64,000 nucleotides of DNA. Source: Sinonovacula constricta. Its lineage: Eukaryota > Mollusca > Bivalvia > Cardiida > Solecurtidae. The translations under genes and the position numbers were made by a program. Shown here in pieces: positions 44,501 to 59,500 of this stretch (position 1 is its first letter; each line of letters starts with the position of its first letter). The DNA is taken from the NCBI GenBank assembly GCA_007844125.1, contig CM017568.1, positions 7,993,573-8,057,572 on the forward strand, given 5' to 3'. Under the pieces are notes generated by a model. The model ran no database searches and was not told where the DNA came from. It saw only the letters and a list, made by a program, of their open reading frames with translations.

Positions 44501-47500
44501 TCATGCTTACAAATCTGGCTTAAGATATTACAACATAATATTGTCTTATTGTCAAAAATAAACATGTTTATAAACATGCTGAAATCTAGCAATTAATTAA
44601 GAAAGATTAATTGTCAATCAAATGATAAATCAATGTGTCCAATTCCTAAAAAATGTGATTTGAATAACTGTTAATTATGTTATGGAAACCAGTGTTGTTT
44701 TAAAACATAAAGAAAACAAAAATACAACTAACCTTCTCGCCTTAACCTTTTATAATAGTCATCATTATCATTGGTATGGCTGTCAACATCATCATCTGTA
44801 ATTTGAAATATACAGATACCAGTTGTTGTTTTTTCAATTATGCATTTTTTTTAATTGTTTGTTATTAAAAAATGGTCAGACATATCTTTACCTACAACTG
44901 ATTTTAAATTATTTTGCTTGAAATATAAATTCTTGTACATGATATTCAACTAACACAATCCCCATTTGATTACTTCAATAATATTTCAGCTAATTATATA
45001 AAAGAAAATATAAGCTTAAAACCAAGTTTCATCGCTTCCAAGTGTGATGAAAAGTTGAGTATCCTACTATACTATATCCCATTCCCCCAGGTAACAACAG
45101 TTTCATTTTATGAATTATAATGGCTGACATAAAGGGATCATGCACAAAAAGTGTATTCAACAGCAATGTCCACTCTCTCTTATGACATTGTGATTATCAA
45201 TGATTTTATAACCATTGTCATCATCCTCAAAAATGAGCAGTTTAATTACTTTTTCAGCATGATCAAGGAATTTGGGTCCTTCAGAAATGAAATTTGATGT
45301 CTGTTAAATGAAAAACAATGGCTGGTCACAAGGACTCATCAGTAAAAATCCTAGAAATGGTGTCATACTTTCACACAGGATGTATTTCAGTATGACACTG
45401 CCATTTTGAAAAGAATGAGGCAATAGGAGAACATGCTTGTTTACAATGAAATTGGTGTCAACATAAAAATGTTCCATACAAATTTATATTAAACTCAATC
45501 AAAACAGGATTGTGGACTAGTTTGTTCTCTAGATACAAGCCAGAAAGAAATCATGTCCATGGTGGCTGTGACCTTGGCCTATGCACCACCACTAACCCCA
45601 AAACTAAAAGGGTTATTTACTCATAGTGACCAATGTCCTAGAAGGGCAATCTCTAATTATGGATCTGAAACCATAATCACATTGACCATCTGTGGGATCC
45701 TTTAGCCATCCTACTGACAGTCAATGTGACACTGACATTTGCCCTGCTGGACCAAAAAATATGACCTTGTCAAGTTTAAGAACTGCATGCTCATTCTTTC
45801 TCTTGATTTTGATTGAAACAAAATAAATGAATCTAATTGAAACTTTTTAATAAGTTGTACCATCATCACACTTGTACAGTGTTTTTCTAATAATAAATTT
45901 TACTAAGTCAACTTGTACTTTCACTCAAAGAAACAATTAATAATTTCCCTAGGTAAAGTCTCCCATAACAGCATATGTTAATGACTGGTTTTGGAAATGC
46001 CTACACAAGCAGCAATCATATTTTTTAATGGTGATTATCATTCTATTTCTTTTTACTGGCATTGTTTAAGCTCCAAATAGAATTACTAGCATGCTAGTAA
46101 AAAAAAAAAGATGAGAAATATACTGTGATTTTAGTTGCATTAGAAATTATGCATGCTGGCAATGTAAGCAGTATTAATTTTTTTCTGACAAAAATGCAGG
46201 AATTCTCTCTAGAGAAATGCTAATTTACTTTACATAGAATACTTACATTTAGCTCCTCTTTTGTATTCATTGTAGTCCTCTCTATTGTAACCTGAAAAAT
46301 GATAGTTTGATATTTATGCATTTTCAACACCAATTCAATAAAATTCTCAGCCCCTTTCACAGGATGAGACCTTTCATGTTGGTCGGTCTTTCAGCTGATC
46401 CAATATTAAAATCCCTCAAGTATGTACATTACAACAAACAAGGCCTATAAAGTTGAAATTATTCTTAGCTATACTGGTCAGCTACCAATTACATCTCATA
46501 TTTAGTAATAATTTTGATTTTTGGTATACAATGCATAGATCAATTCTACATAATATAACAGGTTGTCTAGTATCCTTACCTTTAGCCTCTCTTTTATGGT
46601 CATCGTAAGTATCCCCATCATTACCTGAAAAAATGGTTATTTTCATATTAATGTATCATTTACACTGATTCACTGAAATTCTCCGTCACTTTCCTGGTGG
46701 ATTCGAGACCTAGTCAGAATGAGATCTTTCGTGTAGGGAGGTCTTCCAACTGACTTGTGGTGCACAGTGGTTTTACCAAGACATTAGTTTAGAGATATCT
46801 TTCAACAACAAAATCACAACAAAATGGCCCATATCAACAAATGATGCTTAACTTACAAGTTCTAAAAAATCTTCGGCCCTTCACCATGTGGCTTCCAAAT
46901 AACAGTTATACATCTGGAGATCTTGAATGTGGGGAGGTTTTTAAGATGACATGTTGTGTACTGCTGATTCTTTCCAGACATTTAAGTAGGATCTTCCTCC
47001 ACAAAATAGTACTCGGATGTCGTCAGTCACACCATGTTTGTTTAGAAACAACAGGGCTTGCCCTTAACTCTAGCCCCTTAGTCTGAAAATAGTTCTTAGC
47101 TTTACTGGCCAGTTACCCATTACATCTCTATTCTATCAGGTTATGACATTTTCTTTTATTATTTAGTTATGATTCTGATTTTTGGTACCTGATGTATAGA
47201 TCAATTCTACATAACGCAACAGGTTGTCTAGTATTCTCACCTTTAGCCTCTTGTTTATAGTAATTGTAAGCATCTCCATTGTTACCTGAAAAATAGTTAG
47301 TTTGTATTTATATAGATTTAACACAGCAGTTCATTTAAAATTCATATCCCCACATTAGATGGGTTAAAGCCATGAGGAGTGAGGAGCCCTCAGGATGAGT
47401 CCTTTTATTTATTGAGGTCTTCCAGTTGACTTCTAGCACACAGTGGTTCTACCAAGACTTTTGGAATTCGGTAATTCTGCCAATAAATAATAGTAGGGCA

Positions 47501-50500
47501 GTATGAACATTGTTGTGTAGATCTGAGTGATGTACATTATTTTTGACTTCTGACCTTTTTGTTAGCTGGTGCATAAAGCGATTCTAAGGCAATGATCTCA
47601 TTTTTCCAGTGACCTTACCTTTAGCCTTTCTTTTGTATGCACTGTGAGCTTTACCGTTGTTACCTGAAAAAATAATTATTTCATATTTAAATGTATTCAT
47701 TGGAGGAGTTCTATAAAATAAATTGCCCCTCACAATGTGAATTCATGGCATGGTTGAGGTAAGACCTTTAATGTGGGGAGGTCTTTCAGCTTCTAGGGAG
47801 GTTTTGAGGTGCACTGTGGCTTGACCCAGATACCTGTCTAAGGTCTTTGGGACTCTTCCTCCACCAAAATAATACTTGGAAATTATAAATATCACCTACT
47901 TGTGTAGGTGCAACGGAACTATATTTTAACTCTAGACTGATTCTTCCAAAATTTAGAGAAGGCTATTTGCTTTTATGAAAAGGTTACTGAGTCCAAAGGT
48001 TACTGATTCCTAGAAGATGAGTTAAAATACGAGTAAGGTACTTGGTAAAAAATTCACTATGTTTAAAAAGTGAAAAAATAACTATTGACCTCATCAAGTT
48101 TTTTTGTTTTTTTTATGTTTATAACGTAAAAAAATATATTTAAAAAAAGGCTTGGAAGCATTTCAAACACTTTTCAGACAAAATGTCCATAAAATGTACA
48201 TTATACAGTTCAATATTAACCTAAAATGGTGGGATACCTAGCATGTTTAACCACCATGTTTAATTAAAAAATGAAATATCATTAAGACTCTCTGACTATT
48301 TACATCACTAAATCAACTTTTAATTTTTGCTTCAACTGCTTTCTTCTGCTTCTACTATTACCCCATTGTGTGGATTAAAGCAACTCCAACTTGAACCACT
48401 TATAAAATAGATCTTTCAACAGGTTTCTGGTGTTTTATGACAAAACATATGCAGACAATCACCACTGAATATTTGTTGATCGAAAAATAGCACACATACC
48501 AGTCTGGACATAACACCAAAACTTTTGTTTCATGGTGGTGGAAGGTGTGCAAAATGACAAGATAAAATAGTATATGTTAACGTTAACACATAAATAAATA
48601 TGTCATGTTTTAAATGCGTTTTAAACAGTATGTATTTGCTGAGGTTTCCCAATTAGCCGATACATTAAACAATATGTAAATATTTATACATTTTTGTCTT
48701 CCGATTAACACACTTGAATGTTTTTTACATAGCAATGTCACCACTGTCTATGTTGTCCATAGATGTATCAATCTCAAAGTAAGAAACACGTTTTTTCATT
48801 ACAAAATACTCCAAAAATTGAATTTCAAAATGAATTTAACATAAACACTACAATCAGTAGTCCCCAAAACTATGTCTTCAAAAAGTTAACGGATGAGTTC
48901 TGTGCAATGACTGAAAAATCAAACCAGGCCTAAGAAAATAGAATAATTCATAAGAATTGGCCAGTATATTACGAATTTTTTTTCCTATTTAACCAGGTGA
49001 CAACATGTCCTTTCATATTTAGTAATGATATATATATATATTTGTTTATTTAATTCCCTATAAAATTCTATAAATTTTATTCATAGGATATGATGTTGCT
49101 TCCTCAGAATACACCCACAGGTAATTACGTCTTCTAAAAAAAAACCACAAGAATTTGGCCATGCCATCAAACCAGGTATTCAACAATTAAACTATTAATT
49201 TTTGTAGTAGACTGGCCCCAAAACCGATCCCTAGCAAGGTCTGCAAGCTTGCTATTTCCAGAGTTTCAGCTAGATTGGTTAATCCGAACTGAAGTTAATG
49301 ATCGGATACTGTTTTTCTATTTACAGTAACAGTGACATTGACCCGACTGGCCCCTAATCCAATCCCAAGCTAAGTTTGAACATAAACTACCTACAAGCAA
49401 AATTTCAGCAAAATACCTCCATTTTAACACAAATTATTAAGTGGAAACTGTTTTTCCATTTTGAGTAACAGTTACCTTGACCAGACTGGCTCCAAATCCA
49501 ATCCCAAGCTAGGTCCTCGTGTAAGCCTGCTATATCCAAAGTTTCAGCAAGATTGGTTTATCGAAACTAAAGTTACTGACCGGAAACTTTTTTTCTATTT
49601 TGAGTAACAGTGACATTGACCATACTGGCCCCAAATCCAATTCCAAGCTAGGTCTTCATGCCAGTTTGCTATATCCAAAGTTTCAGCAAGATGGGTTTTT
49701 ATCCAAATTGAAGTTATTGACTGGAAATCCTCTGTTTGACTCTGCCCGCCACATGCCCGTCCGTCTTACCCCAATCTAATAACTAGGAATTTCGTTGAAA
49801 ACCTGGTTAAAAACCTTTCTTTGACAACAAAATGATTTTTACCTAAACTAGCTAACTAGAAATTATATCCCAAATCCATCAAGTTACATTTTTTCTTTCT
49901 TATTTATTTATAGCTTGTGATGCTTTTGGAATCTGATAATGCCTGTCTGATTCTACCATAGACCCATACACAAGCAGATATGACTCATAACAGAGTGAAA
50001 GCTGCTTAAAACAAATTTTGTAAAGATAATGCATGGTAAAGGACAGTCGGCAAAAGTATTCAAAGAATTAACTTATAGTACACATTATCACAGAATGAAA
50101 ATACCACTGAGCAACGGAGAGCAGGCAAAGTTTTTTTAGAGATATGAGGTTCACAGTGCTTTAAAAAAAAATATTTGTTAACTAAAATGAATAATTTTCA
50201 TATAAATGGGAAGTTAATGGTCCTTTATAACTTTTATTTTTAATACAAATGCAAAACAACAATGCTGGCATACTTGTCTTCAAAGAATGCAAGAAAATAT
50301 CAAAGACCTGAAGGGCCATAGTGACGTCGAGCAATTATACTGCATATGAAGATGTGAACAGAGACAACAGATTGTAAGTCAGTTATTAGGAAAGAAGAGT
50401 GAATATTAACAGACTATGTGTTTGAAGTGATCTTTGTATGTGTCCACAAGTTGAAATTGACTATCGACTTAGTTATTTTATGTTAAGAATAGAGGAAAAA

Positions 50501-53500
50501 ATCAACTACTTGATTTTCAAGTATATGGCGACTCTTAGTTATCAATAATCATCAAGAAAGTTGGATTGCATGTATCAAATTTAAGAGACATGAAAAGGCT
50601 TGTTCCATGACAAAGTGAAAACAAATGACTTCTGCCTCCTTCAAATATCTGCTTGCAAGTGGTATTAGGTGTCTGCAAAGTACAAGACAATTGTCTGCCA
50701 CATAACATATTATTTATCTTCAATGAATGGTTATAGAATTATAAAGCAAAGTGTTTTCCTGGTAAAGAATTTTACAATTTTCAGCTTAACTGTGTAAAGT
50801 ACTGATGCTTGTATTTCAAGTCCCATGTAAATATAACTTTAAAAGAATTTATTAACTTAAAAAATTTATTATCTTAAATATTCAAGTCATCTATAAACTT
50901 TGCATGACATCAATATGGAAATATTTGACAGGGAAGCAGTATTATTACATGACCATTTTTGTTAAGGCGTACATTTATAACGTAGCTATAAATCACTATA
51001 CATATAATGTAATCCAAACTGAAGTTTTTGACTGGAAAGCCTCTTCTTTACGCCACCTGCCCGCAAACCCATCCACCTACCATACCCCAATCTAATATTC
51101 AGGATTTTCATTGAAAACCTGTTTTAAAATATAACACAATAAATAATCTTGGGAGAAGAATCATGTTATAATAATACATCCAAAGTTTTGCAGCCTTCAG
51201 AATCTCTTCTCTTAAATGTTAGTTAGAGGGTGTATCTTTCTTAGATTTCTTATTTGCTTTTTGGAAGCTTTGCCTAATAAGTGCAGAATACCTTTCAAGA
51301 ACATCTTTTCATAAATGTGCTTCTTTCACTAAAAACGAATAAAACAAAAACCCTGATAAAGTTTATTTTTTCTTTGAATATTCAGAATGCTAAGTGTAAG
51401 TATGTCCCCCTTTTTACCTGCACTGAAAATTAAAAATGATCAAGGATTGCTACTACTGACCAAAAACTACCATGGGAACAGGTCAGGTCCTGGAGTCTGG
51501 GTCATAAAACTGTCAGCTTCAGAAATAAGGCTATAGGGATGCCAACAATGACATGTTGATCTTTTTGGGCAAAGTTGAATGAACTCATTCTGAAGACCTT
51601 GTTATAATATTAAAGTTATAAAAGCATTTGTAAATCTTTTACTTTACAAATCAATAAACTATGTGCATACAAAATAAAAAATAAGGAAAATGCTATAGAT
51701 TATTTTCCTTTCTCACCAACTGTCCATAGTTGTTCTTAATAAAGACATTTTTCAGCATGTTCCATTTTAAATGATTGATGATACTTGTCCAGTGTTGAAC
51801 GTAAATGTCATTGGTGCATAAAAATAGCATCCAATAGTATAGATTTGTGCAAGGTATTTTACTGAATTGGATGAACTAGAGATTGTCGATTATTTGTAAA
51901 GTACAAAATATAATTATTAAAACTTTGTAAATTGTCAAAACAAACAATTCTTGCATTTTACATAATCAACAACATACTCCCTAGTTAGGTGACTAACTTT
52001 AGAAAATGTACATGCTTGATCTAGTAATTTGTGGCCCCCAGCAATACGTGTGTTCTGTTGTTTTTTTTAAAGCAGTATTGTAGCATATCTATACCATGAA
52101 ACTAGCTCATAACTGACCAAACACTCACACTTGCAGTGGCATGACAGCCATGCATTGGTAGGTCTCGTTTTTGTGTGCATCTCAGATTCTATGACAATAG
52201 TATTTTTTTCTAGTGGTCTAACCTTTAGCCTTTCCTTTGAATTCATTGTATCACCAATGTTACATGAAATATTTCATAACATAGAAAAATCAAGATCTGT
52301 GTTCAGATCAATATAGTTTACAATATCTTGGTTTTGTGATATTGCTGGATTACAGAGTCACAAAAGAAATCACCAACTGTACTATCTTAATCAAAAGGAA
52401 TCACCAACTGTACTAACTTAAATGAGGTCACATCACAAACAGGAAAATAGTTTCTTCATCTTGCAGTGCACTCGATATTGAACCTCTTAGGATAAAACAT
52501 TGTGCATAAAACATTGATTGTTTTGTAGTGCTGCCTCTTGTAAGAGACAATAAAGCAACTGTAGACAAATACGGTAGTTACATTCCAAATCTAGTTTAGG
52601 TGATTTAAGCAGTGTGGGAGAAAGGTCAATATAACACTTTTTGTTGTCACTATCACTTGATATTGACTCACACTTGACCAGAACTGAAAATGCTTGAAAT
52701 TCATAGAGTATATGATTTTTATATGTATTTAACACAACAGTTCTAGGATGCCCCTCTTCACATGGGTTTGAGTCTGGGTCAGGGAGAGATCTTTTATGTG
52801 TCGAAATCTAAGTTGTACCACTGGTTGTACCACTGGTTCAACCTAGACATTTGTCAGTGGTCTTGCTCCAACAAGTAAGAGCTTGACATCATCAACATCA
52901 GCATCATTTGAAGATCTTAATGATGTATAAAAACAGGTATTGAAAATATGAAAATAGTACTCTTAGCTAAACTTGCTAGCAGCAGATTATATCCATAAAC
53001 CACCTACTTAAATCTTCCTTTCATATTAGGTATATTTTGACTTCTGATTTTTTCCTGATGCATGAAAAAAAATCTACAATTATGCAACATGCTGTCTAGT
53101 ATCCTTACCTTTAGCCTCCCTTTTATAGTCATTGTAAGTGTCTCCAGGGTTTTCTGAAAAATATTTGTTTCATATTATGTATATTTTACACACCAGCTCT
53201 ATGAAATTCTCAGACCCTTCCTGAAATTTCCATGTCAGAGGTCACATTTCTCTCAGTTCACAGTAACCTCTGCAATTGAAAACAAACATTGTCAAAGGGC
53301 TTGATGAACAAGATTTGAACAAGAAAAATATAAATGCTTAAGAAAGTGTTGTTGTTTTTTAAATAGTATACCATTAATGTTTTATTTTATAAAGTCTAAG
53401 GAATTTTTATATTCTAAAAATAAATTGGTTTGCTTTTATTTCATTTAAATTGTATGAAAGATTTTACATTAAAATTAATGTATATAAACATGATCTCCTC

Positions 53501-56500
53501 TATGGTCACATGTTTTTCAAGATGGCAGTGGTTACTGTAGCACAGGGAAACATGTGTGCAGAGTTAGTCCTCCCTGATGGGTTTGAGTCCTGCTGATGGT
53601 GACATCATGCATGCAGTGAAGTCTTCCAGTTGTGGCCCACAGTGGTTCTACCGAGACATTTGTTTAGGGAGGTCATTCAACAAATAATTGTAGGCCATTA
53701 TCAAAATCCTTATCTAGAACTGAGTGATGTACATAAAAACAAACTAGAACTATCACCTAAGGGGATAAATACACCTACATGAGTGCTTGATACTTTAACT
53801 GGTAAGCTTCGACTCAATGGCATAAGGTAACACAAGAAACATAGACACAGATAACAATGACCTTGACATCATGCACCCCATTTTTAATCCCAAGCATCGA
53901 CTTCTCAGAAACTACTGATACAGCAAGTTTCATAATAATTTCTATTCCTGACTAAAGTTATTGAGTAAAAACCGTTTTTTTCTATTTTTAGTAAATGACC
54001 TCGAACCCACTGGTCCCACTTTAAGTCCCAAGTGTCTTTTTCATAGAAGCTACCTATGAAGCAAAGTTGATCGCATTATCTCTTCCTAACTAAAGTTTGA
54101 TCAGTATCTTGTGATGTAATAGCTGTGTACTAAAAGATTTTGAAAATCTGTGAAACGTTTCGTGAGAAATCAGCTGAAAACCATTTTTCTTTTTTCAGTA
54201 ACAGTAAACAGTGACCTTACCAGCCCCATTTTCAATCCCATGCATTATCTTCACAGAAGCTACTCCTAAATCAAGTTTCATCACAATATCTCATTCCTAA
54301 ATCCTAACTTGTTATTGAACAGAAACCATTATTCTATTATTAGTAACAGTGATTTTGATCCCACTCTCTCCACTTTCAATTCCTTCACAGAAACTGCCTA
54401 TGCAGCAAAGTTCATCACAATATCTCATTCCTAAGTTGAGCATAAAAGATTTTTTTTATTTTTAGTAACAGCTACCTTGACATTGACACCACTAGCCTCA
54501 ATGTTAAAGGTGACCTGAATCTTGTGATGTTACAAATGTGTACCAAAAACTGTTTAAATCTGTGAAGCCTTTCATGAGTTATTGTCCGGAAACAATTTTC
54601 AATTTTTAGTAACAGCTACCTTGACATTGACACGTTTAGTACTAATGTCAAAGGCGACCTGTATCTTGTGATGTTACAAATATGTACCAAAAACTGTTTA
54701 AATCTGTGAAGCCTTTCATGAGTTATTGTCCGGAAACAATTTTCAATTTTTAGTAACAGCTACCTTGACATTGACACGTTTAGTACTAATGTCAAAGGCG
54801 ACCTGTATCTTGTGATGTTACAAATATGTACGAAAAATTGTTTAAATCTGTGAAGCCTTACATGAGTTATTGTCCGAAAACAATTTTTCTATTTTCAGTA
54901 ACAGTGACATGAGTTATCATCCGGAAACCATAAAAACAGACAGACCAACCGAAAAGTCCATGCCTACATACCCCTTCAAACTTCATTTGTGGGGGCATAA
55001 CCAGGCCTATAAAGTTGAAAATATTCTGAGATATACTGGCCAGCTACCCATTACACCTCTATTCCATCAGGTGACATCTTCTTTAAGGGATGCTAACAGT
55101 TTACAAAATTGTAACTGGTTAACCTTTTGGTCTTAGTTTTAGTCCACAGTTTAAAATTCATTTTTGAAGCAAGTAAGTCAAAGTCAAATTTAATTTGTTT
55201 AGAACATGTTTAAGCACAATCTATTGCATTATTAACATATTTATGTATAGTTTGTGTTAAACGTTGTGTGACTTTTGCTTGGAAGTGTATGTCGCTATTT
55301 TGTAAGTTATATGTTAATTTACTGTTTATTCAAAAATTGATTGATTGAACAATTTTTTCATAACATGTCTGTCAAATAATTAAAAATGTAATGAATAGCT
55401 AATAAACTATATCACAGTTTGTTTTGTCCAAATTTTTAAATTATAATTTAATAAAAAATGTATTGTCTCAGATAAGCACTTAATTGATCCTTATGGTATT
55501 TGACAGGTTTAATAATTGGGCATATGCCTGCAAATGTCTATACTCAAGCGATCAACTGATGCAGATTTTGAAATAAGTCTTAACAAGAAATTGAACTAGA
55601 TTTGCAGTAAAAGTATAAATTGTAGAATAAGCATGTACATTGGCTGATTAACCTGACCATAAGATCGTAACCTGTTAATCGGTTAACCTGTACATCCCTA
55701 TTTTCTCTCATATTTAATTTTTGGTACCTGATGCATAGATTAGTTCTACATAATGTAACAGGTTGTCTAGTATAATTACCTTTAGCCTCTCTTTTATGGT
55801 CATCGTAAGTATCTCCATTGTTACCTGAAAAAATGGTAACTTTCATATCATTATATATTTAACATTGATTTACTGAAATTCTTAGTCCCCTTCCTGGTAC
55901 ATTCGAGACCTAGTCAGAATGACACCTTTCTTGTAGGCAGGTCTTCCAGATGACTTGCGGAGCACAGTGGTTCTACCAAGACATTTGTCTAGGGACTTCC
56001 TCCAACAAATCATAGTTGGCCTATATCAACATCATTGTGTAGATCTGAGTGGTGTATGTAAAAAACAAACAGGGCCTATAAAAATAGCATTAACCTCTTA
56101 TTCCTAGCCCATCTTGCAAGATACACATTATATCCCTATCCACATTGTTACATTTTTATCTTTTATATTGAGTTATGACTTGTTGTCATTTTAATAACTG
56201 ATGCATAAATTAATTCCACGGCATTACAGTTGCATTGCAATACTTTGGACTGCAATGTTAAAATGTAAAGGTTTTACCGAAACATTGACTGGTTGTGTCA
56301 TTGTTCCTATATATTCTAAGTAAATAATGTTATGATACTTTGGATCTAGAATTCGAAATGCATGGGATGCATGATTTTACTGATGTTTTTGCCAGTCCAG
56401 TGGATATTTGTTGCATCCTAATTCAACTGCAGTTACCTTTTTTCTAGTAGCCTAACCTTTCGCCTCATTGTAAGAATCTTCAATGTTTCTTGAAAAAAAA

Positions 56501-59500
56501 AAGGTTATTTTATAGTTATATATTGTTCTACCTGGACATTTGTCTACAGGTAGGTGCTACAATTTCTGCCTTTAATTCTAGCCATTCAGATTGTGGCTTC
56601 AAAATTGTTTTCATGAAAAAGTCATAAAAAAATCCAAGGTCAACCCCAAGCAAAATGTGAACAATTAAACCGGGTCTACAAAATTAGAATCACAAGCTGA
56701 ACTGGCCAGAAGCACATTACTAAGACAAAAAAATATCTGTAGGGCCAGGTGGAGCACAGATAATTTACCAGCTGGCAGCTGGGCCCTTAGGGCCATATAT
56801 TTTTTGTTCATATATACTGTTGTAATTGGCTGGTTGAAGTTGTTAATTGTATATGACATGTTGATTAGTTTGACAATCAGTTACGATGCATAATCAATTA
56901 AACAGAGTGACACTCCATTTGAAGATAGACTTGTATGCTCTTTGTTTCACAGCGATATTGCAAACTGTCAGGGTGGATAGGTAACTGCTGACCGATATCA
57001 CCGTCATCTCAGTTGAGAAATGACGAGCATAGCCGTGAAATCATAACTGAGTATTCTGGAGAAGGACCCAGCAATTCGGGGACACCCAGATCAGCTACAA
57101 TTTAATACTATGTGATTTAACTATGTGCAAGTAACAATTATGTAATGTATGTTGCAATTTGTTCATGATGATAACATGTTCACATCTTTTCGACAATGCT
57201 TATACATATGTGCATAAACTTTGATATTTTCTAGAAAAAAGATTCTTTTTCTATTATCTTTTTTTTTTTAACAATTTATTTTTCATTTCACTGTTAAAAG
57301 TATAATAGTATATACATCTACATTGCACCTTGCACATTAGCAAAGAGAATTACGTAATTTAGATTGACGGACTCCTATTTAGAAAATTTTCTAAGTGAAA
57401 GCAATTTGGATTATTACAATTCATACATTGTTCAATGTAGATCGGGGGTCTCAACGACTTCGAATAACTAAAGTTCATTTGTATATTACTCAAATTGTAA
57501 CTTAGTTGGCTTATTTGAATTTCATCTATTTTTTAGTGAAACTTGTTCAATGATACAAAGCCATAGATGACTTAAGCTTCTCTGATCACTGGGCTGATTA
57601 TCAATTATCAGCCTGGTAACCTACATCTAAATAATATACATTTTTATCAGAATGTGTGCAGCTATATCATTGCTATTTTGTACTTTTTATAGAAACAATG
57701 TGCACAATATTCTGATACAATCAAGTATCGTTTTCAATCAGATTTACATTCACATTTTTGCTACAAGATGCGCAGATCAACTCTGCTGAAATGTAACAAG
57801 TCTTCTATCCTTACCTTTAGTCTCAAGTTTCAAGTCATTGTTAGCATTGTGATCTGAAAAAAAAAGAGATTCGTACATATATTTATATATACAGAGACTA
57901 GTTCTATAAAATTCTTAGCCCCTCATTGTTCAGGTTCAAGCTCTTGTTGGAGGGACATATTTCATGTGAGAGGTCTTCCAGCAGACATATTTGTCGAGGG
58001 TCTTCCTTCGCTAAATAATAGTGGGTGTCGTCGTCATTAAAAGGTGCGACAGGACTTGCCCTTTCCTCTAGCCCCCAAGCCAGGGGTTTCATTTATTTCA
58101 TTGACCTTCTCAAAATTGTCCAATAAGCAGGCTGGAATTTATTTAAAGAAATGTAAGAAATTAAAATTGGTGTTGTTTATTCTATATGCTTTATTAACAA
58201 CTGTTGTTTATCTTGACAAAGCAAATTACGTTTGCTTAACAAATTTGAGGTGTAATGTAGGTCATTACTGTCAAGGACTTGTACATCAATGAGACTTTCC
58301 TTGGGGGAGGTTTATTATGTGACAGATTAAAAGTACCTCAGTATGTAAGATTAAATATTTTGTTTTTATTTTACTGGCATATTTTCATTTGTAAATTAAT
58401 GGGTCATTTAAAAGTTTCTAAGAAACAGTTACCTCTCATCATCTTCCAATTCTGTTGACCAAATACCTTGATAGTTAAATAGTCAGAAAAGCAACATGAC
58501 CTCCCCACCGCAATAATGAAGTTTTATTCACAATATATTTATTCTGTTTACAAACCTCAATACAATGTATTTATATCAATGTCAGACAGCGGCTCATGGA
58601 GGAACTATGCCAATTCTTTTGTGGTACTACTTGTCAATACCTGCTTATGGTCAATTCAATTTTTTTTATATTTTATCCTTTATTTAAGTGCAACAATGTT
58701 CATGGAAGTCATTTTTTTAATACATTTAGAACAAAATGGTGGATTTAGTGAAGTAATTTATTGAGTCCCTTAACACATCAACAAAGCTAACTTAATATTG
58801 TAAGTAGCCTTACCTTGAGCCTCTCTCTTGTTGCTGTTGTCCAAAAACTTATTCACCTTTTCAGCTGAAAAAAAAAAAAAAATTAAATCCAAAATTTCTT
58901 TAATATTAATATGGTTGCTGATCATCTTCTATAAACAGTATGTACAATATCTCAAAATAATATTTACTTAAAAAAAGAAAACGGGAGGGGGAAAAGGTTT
59001 TCAACCAAGTTGCAATACATGTAGTATGCAGATATAGTATTGATTTGTCACCCCCGAGTAATTCAATATTTTTCCAAATTTAAAAGTTTTCACAACCCTA
59101 GCATAAACTTGTATATTGTACAAGCAAAAATTGATATCTCAATATGCTATTTAGTCCGGCTTAATTGTCTCTAAATGCATATTAAATCGGTGTAAGTATA
59201 CCTTTGTGTATACTTTGTGCTGTTCAATTAATTACTTCCCCTTGAGTGCATGGTATAGTCTCCAAATAGAAGTTTTTGAACAAGAGAATACTGTCATTGA
59301 AGAATGCCAGTAAATGTGTGAACAATGTAGTTACTTAACAATTATTATTATTATTATTATTATTATATTATTAACTCTTATAAAAACTATACAGTAACCA
59401 ATCAATGTTAACATGACCTGCAAAGTCCCTTATAATATATACATTATTAATTAGTCATCTTAAACTTGGATGTCTTTTTGTTATGTGTTGTACTTCGTGT

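Noticed and set aside
58425..58460. Possible exon CAG|AATTGGAAGATGATGAGAG|GTAACT on the minus strand
   Set aside because: 19 nt, would break the phase 1-1 pattern and lacks module likeness; probably chance or a very old relic.
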